Shown here in pieces: positions 1 to 5,658 of a stretch of DNA of 5,846 nucleotides. The position numbers and the translations under genes were made by a program. The notes under the pieces were generated by a model. It was given only the letters and a program-made list of their open reading frames with translations, was not told the origin of the DNA and did no database searches. This stretch comes from an uncultured Sutterella sp. (GTDB lineage Bacteria; Pseudomonadota; Gammaproteobacteria; Burkholderiales; Burkholderiaceae_F): contig CABUOH010000087.1 in assembly GCA_902493085.1 (NCBI GenBank), positions 1 through 5,846 on the forward strand. Direction: 5' to 3'. Position 1 is the first letter of the stretch. Every line of letters begins with the position of its first letter.

Positions 1-2805
1 GACCTCGTCGAGCGTGGCCTTGAAAGACTGCATCAAGCCGACGATCGAGAGCTTCACCTCGACCGGGGAGCCGGTCTTGGGTGTGGGCTCTCCCAACAAT
101 TCCAATTGCTCGAGCAAATGCCCGCAGAGCGCCAGACGCTGCCTGGCCCTTTGCTCAAGCACGTCCGGCTGCACCTTGAACCTGATTCGGCGCGTGTCCC
201 TGTCGAGGAAACCGATCGCGACGCTCTTCTCGCGCTCCCACTGCCGAAGGAGCCGGCGAACGATCATGGGCGTGACATCCAGATGACGTTCACGCAGACG
301 TTCGTACAAGTCCTTCAGATTGAAGCGGTCATGATCCGACTCGCCGTGATCGGCGATCCAGTTACCGAGAAAAACTTCCGCCTCGTGGAAAACCGCTATT
401 TTCGAGGCGTTCCTTTTGCTGAAGTTGTACCTCGCCGCGATGTCGACTTCATCGGCAACGGCTCCGGCCTCGCGAAGAAGGCGCACGCAGTCGACCACGT
501 CCGAATGCTCTACGCCCAAGGTGTCCGCAAGATAATCCGTTCTGGCCGAAGCTTCCTCCTCATGCAAAACCTTGGTGTGGGCGGCCGAGACCAAGCGCGA
601 CATGATTCGCAGCGCCAGCTGCCGCTTGTCGTCGGACTGATTGGCAAAGCATGGGGCCGACTCAATCTTTTTTCTGGCCTCGCCAAGGTTTTTGACTTTG
701 AGAGACGTCGCGAATATTCTCGGCGCGTTCAACCCGCGGCGCAGGTAGCCCGCCTCCTCCAGCACGGCCAGAGCCGTGCGCACCCGCGTCTCCTTGTCCC
801 TCACCGATCCGGCCTCATCAGCCAAGGCTCCCTCACTGAACCCCGCTTCCGTGTCGCTCGCCAAGTCATACGCCGACACCAGCACGTGCCTTTGTCCGCC
901 GGCAGTACGGCGCTTGACGGCCTGCCAGACCTTCTGGATGTCGCTCAAAGTAAGCTTGGATCGATTGTGCAGCTGAAAGTGCTTGTCAAGATCGTCTTCA
1001 TGAAAAAGGACAAAGCACTCCGCTTCGAGGCTTTCGTCGCGGCCCGCACGGCCTGCCTCCTGCACGTAGTTTTCCAACGATCCCGCAATCTCATAGTGCA
1101 CGACAAGGCCGACGTCGGACTTGTCGACCCCCATGCCGAAGGCATTCGTCGCCACCATGATGCGAACTCGATCCAGAAGGAAGTCCTCTTGGGCCGCAAC
1201 CTTCTCATCGGGATCCATGCGGCCGTTGAAGGCGCAGCAGTCGAAGCCGTCCGAGCGCAGTCGCTCGCACAGCTCCTCCGTCTTTCGGACAGTCGACACA
1301 TAGACAATCGTCGGGCAAATGCGGGTTGTGAGAAGCTCTCTCAGCCTCGGATATTTTTCAGCCTCATCCTCAACATGCACGACCTGATAGCGCAGATTCA
1401 CGCGCGCCGCGTTGGTCGTGAAGAGACGAAGCGAAAGATTCAGCTGCTCGCGAAAATAGTCGCAAATGTCCTGAATGACTTTTTGCTTGGCCGTCGCCGT
1501 AAAGCAGGATACGGGTATGGGCTCATCCCGTTGCTGTGCCTTCGCCAACGCCTTCATGAAGCCGGCAATGTAGAGGTAGTCCACGCGAAAGTCGTGTCCC
1601 CAGGCAGAAAAGCAGTGCGCCTCATCGATGACGAACCGCTCGATGTAGCGCCCGGAAAGGACTCTGAAGATCGTTTTGGACCGCAGTTGTTCCGGGGACA
1701 GGTAGAGGAGCCGCACTCGGCCGCTCTGCACAGCCTCGAGCACGTCCCTGCGCGTCAATGGATCCTGCAGGCCGTTGATCGCCTCTCCTCCTTCTATCCC
1801 CTTGGCCTTGAGATGGTCGACCTGGTCCTTCATCAGAGACTGGAGCGGCGAAATGACCACCGTGAGGCCTCTCACATTCTCGCCGGCCATAAGCGCCGGC
1901 AGCTGAAAGGTCAGGGACTTTCCGCCGCCCGTCGGAAAGACCGCCAGGAGCGAATCCCCCCTCAGCGCAGCCGAAGCGGCTTTTTCCTGAAGCGGCTCAC
2001 CCGCATACGTTCGAAAGCCGTCGAATCCGAACCATGCCTTGAGCCCGGCGTGCAAATTCAGCCGACTTTGACAATACTCGCACCCCTTTTCGCAAGCCGC
2101 ATGGCACAACGCGTTCAACACCCTCTGAACACCGGGCATGTTCTTCTGAACCCAGGCGGGAATTGCATCCACGGGCACCTTCGATGCCAGAAACGCTAGC
2201 GCAAAGGCGAGCTCCATCGGAAAGGACGAGATCCAGAAGTCCAGATCCGCGTTCTCGCACAGGGCTCCCCGCCATGCCTGCCGTATTCGGGACGCAAGGT
2301 CTTCAGAGCCGGGAGCGCAGACGCTCATCTCCATGCAGAGGAAAAAGCCGCCGAACGGCCGGGTTCCGGCCAGAAGATCACAAAGAACCTGTTGGACGGC
2401 AGACGGCAGTTCGCCGAAGGCGTTACGCTCAAGCTCAAAAAGGTCCCGAGCCTTTTTCGCGTCGGACAAAGGATTGGAGAGTTCGTTCGCTCTCAAGCGC
2501 TCATCCTTGAGCAAGGCGTGAAAGCGCTCCTGCGGGAAAAGCAGCGCCGACAAGTAGAGCGTATCGATGAGATGCCGCGACGCAAAGTCCGTCAGCGGGG
2601 CCACGATGGGAATGTCGAAATCACAGACGTTGTGCCCCGCAATCAGCGCCGACTCTCCGCCATGATCACGCACGAACCTCTGCAGTCCGGCAATGCGGGC
2701 GGAGTGAAAGATCGCCCCGTCGGCCAATGACAGGGCGCCCAGGTCAATGATGCTCTTTTCCCGGTTCGTCTCGGCGTCAAAAAAGATGATGTTCCGTTTG
2801 GACAT
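1..2805 (-). CDS. RecQ-family DNA helicase with N-terminal DEDDh exonuclease domain (3' end outside window)
   Basis: An uninterrupted frame of 935 codons runs from ATG at 2805 to the left edge. The N-terminus looks like a 3'-5' exonuclease of the DEDDh type: D10-A-E12, GHNVCDFD with D64, and H96-x4-D101. Residues 234-245 carry C-x3-C-x3-C-x2-C. A SF2 RecQ motor follows: FGFDGFR 259-265 with Gln273 (motif 0), PTGGGKS 291-297 (Walker A, K296), SPLQSLMKDQ (Ia), DEAH 394-397 followed by CFSAWGHDFR (II and the aromatic loop), FTATA 435-439 (III), NAFGMGVDK 554-562 (V) and QEAGRAGRD 582-590 (VI). Beyond that are winged-helix-like segments, and no RecQ-type zinc-binding cysteines are seen. The expected role is ATP-driven 3'-5' unwinding coupled to end trimming in DNA repair, but the biological role of this fusion is not known to me. 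The start is firm: an in-frame TGA lies three codons upstream (2812-2814) and the exonuclease motif begins at residue 10. No good Shine-Dalgarno site precedes it. Confidence 0.93.
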   Translation of the reverse strand, partial: MSKRNIIFFDAETNREKSIIDLGALSLADGAIFHSARIAGLQRFVRDHGGESALIAGHNVCDFDIPIVAPLTDFASRHLIDTLYLSALLFPQERFHALLKDERLRANELSNPLSDAKKARDLFELERNAFGELPSAVQQVLCDLLAGTRPFGGFFLCMEMSVCAPGSEDLASRIRQAWRGALCENADLDFWISSFPMELAFALAFLASKVPVDAIPAWVQKNMPGVQRVLNALCHAACEKGCEYCQSRLNLHAGLKAWFGFDGFRTYAGEPLQEKAASAALRGDSLLAVFPTGGGKSLTFQLPALMAGENVRGLTVVISPLQSLMKDQVDHLKAKGIEGGEAINGLQDPLTRRDVLEAVQSGRVRLLYLSPEQLRSKTIFRVLSGRYIERFVIDEAHCFSAWGHDFRVDYLYIAGFMKALAKAQQRDEPIPVSCFTATAKQKVIQDICDYFREQLNLSLRLFTTNAARVNLRYQVVHVEDEAEKYPRLRELLTTRICPTIVYVSTVRKTEELCERLRSDGFDCCAFNGRMDPDEKVAAQEDFLLDRVRIMVATNAFGMGVDKSDVGLVVHYEIAGSLENYVQEAGRAGRDESLEAECFVLFHEDDLDKHFQLHNRSKLTLSDIQKVWQAVKRRTAGGQRHVLVSAYDLASDTEAGFSEGALADEAGSVRDKETRVRTALAVLEEAGYLRRGLNAPRIFATSLKVKNLGEARKKIESAPCFANQSDDKRQLALRIMSRLVSAAHTKVLHEEEASARTDYLADTLGVEHSDVVDCVRLLREAGAVADEVDIAARYNFSKRNASKIAVFHEAEVFLGNWIADHGESDHDRFNLKDLYERLRERHLDVTPMIVRRLLRQWEREKSVAIGFLDRDTRRIRFKVQPDVLEQRARQRLALCGHLLEQLELLGEPTPKTGSPVEVKLSIVGLMQSFKATLDEV

Positions 2806-2868
2806 AAGGTATCAGAGGCCGCCCGGAGAGAGAGCCGTGCCAATGAGGAGACGGTAGCGTCATGCTTC

Positions 2869-2877
2869 ATTATGACA
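2869..2877 (-). promoter_or_regulatory. candidate extended -10 promoter of the helicase gene
   Basis: Read on the minus strand this is TGTCATAAT, an extended -10 (TGn) plus a 5/6 match to TATAAT. The start of transcription would be near 2862, giving a leader of about 57 nt. No good -35 hexamer sits at 16-18 bp, which an extended -10 can tolerate. The tandem repeat at 2886-2915 covers the place where a -35 would be. Assigned by eye only. Confidence 0.4.
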
Positions 2878-2885
2878 TCTTTGAC

Positions 2886-2915
2886 GTCGGCAATCGGACA
2901 GTCGGCAACCGGACT
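2886..2915. repeat. tandem pair of 15-bp direct repeats upstream of the helicase promoter
   Basis: GTCGGCAATCGGACA (2886-2900) is followed immediately by GTCGGCAACCGGACT (2901-2915), 13 of 15 identical. The pair lies just upstream of the candidate -10 of the helicase gene and over its -35 position, so it could be a binding site for an activator or repressor. It could also be a simple short duplication. Confidence 0.6.
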
Positions 2916-2990
2916 GAAGGACTGCAGTGAGCGTGTGCGCAGGCGGCGCCTGCTCCGGAGAACGGTTCGCGGCCTTTGCATTGCCCCGCC

Positions 2991-3028
2991 AAAACAAAGC
3001 CCGCCATTCCAAACGAAGGCGGGCTTTG
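2991..3028 (-). terminator. intrinsic terminator of the Ialpha DAHP synthase gene
   Basis: The arms CAAAGCCCGCC (2995-3005) and GGCGGGCTTTG (3018-3028) are perfect complements of 11 bp around a 12-nt loop. On the minus strand the stem is followed by a T-rich run (2991-2998 read in reverse: TTTGTTTT). It begins 22 nt after the aroF stop. There is no T-run on the plus strand, so it acts in one direction and separates aroF from the helicase gene. Confidence 0.9.
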
Positions 3029-3050
3029 CGGCGAACGGGTTCCGATCCGA

Positions 3051-4136
3051 TCAGGCGTCGAGCCTGCGGAGCTGTTCGGCGGCCTTGACGAGCACCGCTT
3101 CGGTGGTTTCCCAATCGATGCAGGCATCGGTCACCGAGACGCCGTACTTCAGTTCGGAGAGATCGGCCGGGATCTTCTGATTGCCCGCATGGATGTTGCT
3201 CTCGAGCATGATCCCGCAAATCGACCGGCTGCCGTTGGCGATCTGCGTCAGGCAGTCGTGCAGCACGAAGGGCTGCAGCTCATGATTCTTCATGCTGTTG
3301 GCGTGCGAGCAGTCGATGATGATGCGCGCGGGGAGCCCCGCCTTTTCGAGCGCCTTTTCGGCGAGCATGACGCTCACCGTGTCGTAGTTGGGACGTCCGC
3401 CACCGCCGCGCAGCACAAGATGGCCGTACTTGTTGCCGCGGGTGAAGACCACGGCGCTGAGGCCGTCCTCGTACATGCCGAGGAAGTGGTGGCCGCTTCG
3501 GCAGGCCTTGATCGCGTTGATGGCGGCCTCAAACGAGCCGTCCGTGCCGTTCTTGAAGCCCACGGGCGCGGAAAGGCCGGAGGCCATCTCCCTGTGGGTC
3601 TGGCTTTCCGAAGTCCGAGCGCCGATGGCGTACCAGCTCACCAGATCGCCGTAGTACTGCGGTCCGAACGGGTCGAGCGCCTCCGTGGCGATCGGCAGGC
3701 CCATCTCGGCGATCTGCATCATGAGTTCGCGCGCCTTGCGCATACCCTCGGCGATCTGAAAGGAGCCGTCCATGTGCGGATCGTTGATGAAGCCCTTCCA
3801 TCCGGTCACCGTGCGCGGCTTCTCGAAGTAGACGCGCATGACGAGGCAGAGCTTGTCGCCGACCGCGTCCGAGAGCTTCTTCAGGCGTCGGGCATAGTCG
3901 AGAGCCGCCTTCGGGTCATGAATCGAACAGGGGCCCGTCACGACGAGGAGCCGCTTGTCCTCGCCCTTGAGGATTTGCTTGACGGCCTGGCGGCCCGCAA
4001 AAACCTCCTCGTGCGCCTTGTCCGTGAGCGGAACCGTCATCTTGATCTCGGCGGGCGAAGCCATGGGTTGAAAGCATTCGATGTTGAGGTCTTCGAGTTC
4101 CGTCGGAAAGGTCTGCGCTTGATTGTTTGTCTGCAT
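3051..4136 (-). CDS. aroF: class Ialpha DAHP synthase (AroF/G/H family)
   Basis: The 361-residue enzyme makes 3-deoxy-D-arabino-heptulosonate 7-phosphate from PEP and erythrose 4-phosphate, the entry to the shikimate pathway, in the cytoplasm. It is full length for the family. Conserved metal ligands are in place: C70 (GPCSIHDP), H278 (DCSHANS), E312 (LESNIH) and D337 (SVTDACI). Substrate residues are R101 and K106 (RVYFEKPRT), R174 (IGARTSESQ), K195 (GFKNGTDG) and R243 (LRGG). It resembles E. coli AroF (Tyr-sensitive) more than AroG: IATEALDP, HMDGSF and YGVSVTDACI are shared, and G220 stands where AroG has Ser211 in its Phe pocket. The effector is inferred, not shown, and many databases would call the gene aroG. 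The chosen start has GGAGA (4143-4147) 6 nt upstream. The frame stays open for 86 more codons, but that extension does not look coding. A terminator follows the gene. Confidence 0.97.
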   Translation of the reverse strand: MQTNNQAQTFPTELEDLNIECFQPMASPAEIKMTVPLTDKAHEEVFAGRQAVKQILKGEDKRLLVVTGPCSIHDPKAALDYARRLKKLSDAVGDKLCLVMRVYFEKPRTVTGWKGFINDPHMDGSFQIAEGMRKARELMMQIAEMGLPIATEALDPFGPQYYGDLVSWYAIGARTSESQTHREMASGLSAPVGFKNGTDGSFEAAINAIKACRSGHHFLGMYEDGLSAVVFTRGNKYGHLVLRGGGGRPNYDTVSVMLAEKALEKAGLPARIIIDCSHANSMKNHELQPFVLHDCLTQIANGSRSICGIMLESNIHAGNQKIPADLSELKYGVSVTDACIDWETTEAVLVKAAEQLRRLDA

Positions 4137-4142
4137 TGATGT

Positions 4143-4162
4143 TCTCCGGCTCGAGAAGCCGG
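4143..4162 (-). promoter_or_regulatory. aroF ribosome binding site at the foot of a hairpin
   Basis: GGAGA (4143-4147 on the minus strand) lies 6 nt before the aroF ATG and decides that start. Its two G bases are also the last bases of a perfect 6-bp hairpin, CCGGCT (4157-4162) with AGCCGG (4146-4151) and a 5-nt loop. The hairpin could limit ribosome access, or simply stabilise the 5' end of the message. Confidence 0.55.
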
Positions 4163-4223
4163 CACGCTTCCCGAACCCGTTTTTTCTTACCTGCACTTCG
4201 CATCCTCTCAAATTTCCGCACAT

Positions 4224-4237
4224 TTCGCCTAGGCGAA
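4224..4237. promoter_or_regulatory. perfect 14-bp palindrome, candidate operator for aroF
   Basis: TTCGCCTAGGCGAA is a perfect inverted repeat with no spacer. It lies about 90 bp upstream of the aroF start, at the expected transcription start of the weak promoter TTGGCA-N17-GACAGT. The half-site GCCTAG recurs at 4302-4307 and, inverted, at 4340-4345. Such symmetry suits a dimeric repressor, but the protein is unknown. Confidence 0.45.
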
Positions 4238-4300
4238 CTGTCTTAGCACGGTTGCGTTTTGCCAATGAGTCTCGCGAAAGACGGTCCGCCTCGGGAAAAG

Positions 4301-4346
4301 TGCCTAGCCGGCTTGACCAAAGCTCAAGACTCAGCGTCTCTAGGCA
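4301..4346. repeat. inverted pair TGCCTAG / CTAGGCA
   Basis: TGCCTAG (4301-4307) and CTAGGCA (4340-4346) are perfect inverted copies separated by 32 bp. They share the GCCTAG half-site with the palindrome at 4224-4237. They may be a second operator or a pair of half-sites serving the plus-strand promoter. A TTGACC -35-like element lies between them. Confidence 0.4.
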
Positions 4347-4395
4347 AACCGCCTTATGGCGGCGTGCGCTTCTTCGAGCTAATCTTTCAGTCAAG

Positions 4396-4412
4396 AGCGG
4401 CGCTTCGCCGCT
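4396..4412. other. GC-rich hairpin just upstream of the leader peptide
   Basis: AGCGGCG (4396-4402) and CGCCGCT (4406-4412) pair perfectly over a 3-nt loop. The hairpin ends 9 nt before the ribosome binding site of the leader peptide. With no T-run on either side it is not a terminator. It could stabilise the 5' end of the leader RNA. Confidence 0.5.
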
Positions 4413-4433
4413 TCAGACATGAGGAACATCCCG

Positions 4434-4493
4434 ATGCAGCAGCGTCTCTCACAGCGATTTAGCTACTTTTACTTTGGTTTTTATACGAAGTAG
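4434..4493 (+). CDS. Phe/Tyr leader peptide of the aromatic attenuator
   Basis: This 19-residue peptide, MQQRLSQRFSYFYFGFYTK, has seven aromatic residues in nine (F9, Y11, F12, Y13, F14, F16, Y17). Such peptides, like PheL of enteric bacteria, have no function as proteins: the ribosome slows at their codons when the matching charged tRNA is scarce. GAGGA (4421-4425) ends 8 nt before this ATG, which makes it the best start. An upstream in-frame ATG at 4419 would give 24 residues but has no ribosome binding site. All four Phe codons are TTT, while neighbouring genes mostly use TTC. The aromatic codons lie in the 5' arm and loop of the hairpin at 4464-4498, and the stop codon lies in its 3' arm, as expected for attenuation. 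The next gene is a DAHP synthase, which fits Phe and Tyr as the signals. Known leader peptides usually favour one amino acid, so the mixed Phe/Tyr content is notable. Confidence 0.87.
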   Translation: MQQRLSQRFSYFYFGFYTK

Positions 4494-4540
4494 AAGTGTT
4501 TTTGCTGCAAGAGCGTTTCCGGGATTCCGGCCCAATTTCA

Positions 4541-4575
4541 AAACCTGCGGTGAAATCACGCACCGCAGGTTTTTT
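4541..4575 (+). terminator. intrinsic terminator of the attenuator
   Basis: The 12-bp stem AAACCTGCGGTG (4541-4552) with CACCGCAGGTTT (4561-4572) closes an 8-nt loop and runs into six T bases (4570-4575). Its GC core is 9 bp. It lies 47 nt after the leader peptide stop and 75 nt before the next start codon, inside the leader of the gene it controls. There is no full gene upstream on this strand for it to end. Confidence 0.92.
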
Positions 4576-4650
4576 CGCATCCGACAAGCCTGTCCGATGT
4601 CCCCAGCGACGATGTGCGTGTGATCCGCCCAACTCTCAAGGAGAACCTTC

Positions 4651-5636
4651 ATGATCATCATCGTCAAGCCGGGCGCGGGCGCCGAAGCGGTGCACGAACT
4701 CGTCGAATCCGTGCATGCACGCGGACTCAAGACGAGCGTCGTGGTCGGCACGGAAAAGACCATCGTCGGCGTGATCGGCGATACGCGCCGTCTCGATGAC
4801 GACCAGCTGCTCGGCAATCCCATCGTGCAGATCGTCAAGCACGTCTCCGAGCCCTTCAAGCGCGCCAACCGCCAGTTCCATCCCGACGACACCGTCGTCG
4901 AGGCGGGCGGCGCCAAGATCGGCGGCGGGCACTTCGCCCTTGTCGCGGGCCCCTGCTCCGTCGAAAGCCGCGAACAGATCATCGAGGCGCCACGATGCTT
5001 CGCGGCGGCGCGTTCAAGCCGCGCACCTCGCCCTACGATTTCCAGGGCCTCAAGGCCGACGGCCTCGAGCTTCTTCTTGAAGCCAAGCGCGAAACGGGGC
5101 TGCCCGTCGTGACGGAAATCATGAACATCAGCCATCTGCCGCTTTTCGAACACGTCGACGTCATTCAGGTCGGCGCGCGAAGCATGCAGAACTTCGAGCT
5201 TCTCAAGGAGCTCGGACGCAGCGGCAAGCCCGTCCTCATCAAGCGCGGCCTCGCCAACACCCTGAAGGAACTCCTGATGGCGGCCGAATACGTCATGGCG
5301 GGCGGCAACGACAACATCATTCTGTGCGAGCGGGGCATCCGCACCTTTGAAACCGCCACGCGCAACACGCTCGACCTCTCGGCCGTGCCCGTGCTGCACG
5401 AGCTCACGCACCTTCCGGTCATCGTCGATCCGAGCCACGCAACGGGCGTTGCGCGCTACGTCAAGCCGATGGCCGCGGCGGCCGCCGCATGCGGCGCGGA
5501 CGGCCTTCTCATCGAAGTCCACAACAATCCGGCCCGCGCGCTCTGCGACGGTGCGCAGTCCCTGACGCCCGCGCAGTTCGCCGAAACCGCCTCGCTCGTC
5601 GCCGCCGTCCGCTCGGCATCACGCGGCGGGCTCTGA
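4651..5636 (+). pseudogene. type Ibeta DAHP synthase with N-terminal regulatory domain, frameshifted
   Basis: Two frames together match the type Ibeta DAHP synthase of Thermotoga maritima and the Bacillus-type family, named aroF or aroA in databases. The first runs from ATG 4651 (AAGGAG at 4638-4643) and encodes the ferredoxin-like regulatory domain (about residues 1-90; MIIIVKPGAG, RQFHPDDTVVEAGG). It continues to GPCSVESREQIIEA with metal ligand C102, then leaves the family and stops at 5112. The second frame resumes with GATMLRGGAFKPRTSPY from 4986 and holds the rest: RSMQNFELL, LIKRG, CERGIRTFE, DPSHATG (His), IEVHNNP (Glu) and LCDG (Asp), ending at TGA 5634. The spacing of the last three ligands (26 and 11) equals that of the T. 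maritima enzyme. Compared with that enzyme, seven residues are missing at the junction and GGCG (4986-4989) is shared by both sides, which indicates a 25-nt deletion. As read, no active enzyme results. A sequencing or assembly error remains possible because everything else is intact. Confidence 0.88.
4995..5636 (+). CDS. C-terminal fragment of the type Ibeta DAHP synthase, possibly retranslated
   Basis: This 213-residue open frame starts with MLRGGAFKPRTSPY and holds most of the TIM barrel, including three of the four metal ligands (H148, E174 and D185 in its own numbering). It lacks the first strand with GPCS and its catalytic Cys, so it is not expected to make DAHP alone. GAGG (4984-4987) lies 7 nt before its ATG, so translation could restart here within the overlapping upstream frame. 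That would keep ribosomes moving toward aroB. The ATG is an internal codon of the original gene, so its use as a start would be accidental. Confidence 0.45.
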   Translation: MLRGGAFKPRTSPYDFQGLKADGLELLLEAKRETGLPVVTEIMNISHLPLFEHVDVIQVGARSMQNFELLKELGRSGKPVLIKRGLANTLKELLMAAEYVMAGGNDNIILCERGIRTFETATRNTLDLSAVPVLHELTHLPVIVDPSHATGVARYVKPMAAAAAACGADGLLIEVHNNPARALCDGAQSLTPAQFAETASLVAAVRSASRGGL

Positions 5637-5658
5637 CCATCCAACGCAGGAGAGACTT

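Larger units (their letters stand above)
4137..4433. other. divergent intergenic region between aroF and the attenuator leader
   Basis: No gene is seen here. The region holds the upstream parts of two divergent units. On the minus strand TTGGCA (4260-4265) with GACAGT (4237-4242) at 17 bp is a weak promoter candidate for aroF. On the plus strand TTGACC (4313-4318) is a fair -35, but no matching -10 follows at the right distance, and GCTAAT (4378-4383) is a possible -10 without a -35. Hairpins occur at 4349-4362 (CCGCC, loop TTAT) and 4396-4412 (AGCGGCG, loop CTT). Neither is followed by a T-run, so they are not terminators. GCCTAG half-sites and a palindrome are listed separately. Confidence 0.6.
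4434..4575 (+). promoter_or_regulatory. ribosome-mediated transcription attenuator for the Ibeta DAHP synthase-aroB unit
   Basis: Three alternative foldings can be drawn. Hairpin 1:2 pairs 4464-4475 with 4487-4498 (12 bp, three of them G-U, 11-nt loop). It covers the Tyr and Phe codons, and 4435-4442 can also pair with 4502-4509 outside it. The antiterminator 2:3 pairs 4496-4511 (GTGTTTTTGCTGCAAG) with 4544-4559 (CCTGCGGTGAAATCAC): 14 of 16 positions pair, three as G-U. The terminator 3:4 pairs 4541-4552 with 4561-4572. A ribosome stalled on the Phe or Tyr codons masks strand 1, frees strand 2 and allows 2:3, so transcription continues. A ribosome that reaches the stop codon at 4491 covers strand 2, and 3:4 forms. 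The foldings were worked out by hand, without energy calculation. Confidence 0.82.

Noticed and set aside
106..2199. 697-codon open frame on the plus strand
   Set aside because: It lies opposite the helicase gene, whose frame carries all SF2 motifs. The plus-strand translation has no recognisable domain and results from the GC-rich codon use of the real gene.
2643..2870. Minus-strand ORF starting near 2870 and overlapping the helicase start as an upstream regulatory ORF
   Set aside because: It has no Shine-Dalgarno site, its product has no features, and its frame lies inside the exonuclease coding region, so it is probably chance.
4313..4341. TTGACC with a downstream -10 as the promoter of the attenuator unit
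   Set aside because: At 17 bp the hexamer is GTCTCT, which is a poor -10. No other spacing gives a convincing pair, so the promoter is left unassigned.
4137..4394. 86-codon in-frame N-terminal extension of aroF
   Set aside because: The open frame reaches 4394, but the extension is Arg-rich, matches nothing in the family, has no ribosome site, and spans a palindrome and hairpins. ATG 4136 has a good Shine-Dalgarno site and gives the family length.
4391..4429. 12-residue minus-strand ORF MFLMSEAAKRRS as a leader peptide for aroF
   Set aside because: It has one Phe, no run of aromatic codons, and no terminator follows it on the minus strand, so there is no attenuator for aroF.
4419..4493. Longer 24-residue form of the leader peptide from ATG 4419 (MRNIP start, like PheL MKHIP)
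   Set aside because: No ribosome binding site precedes 4419, while GAGGA is well placed for 4434. The resemblance to PheL is short and could be chance.
4449..5522. 357-codon minus-strand open frame opposite the Ibeta DAHP synthase
   Set aside because: The plus strand encodes clear DAHP synthase motifs in two frames; the minus frame has no recognisable domain.
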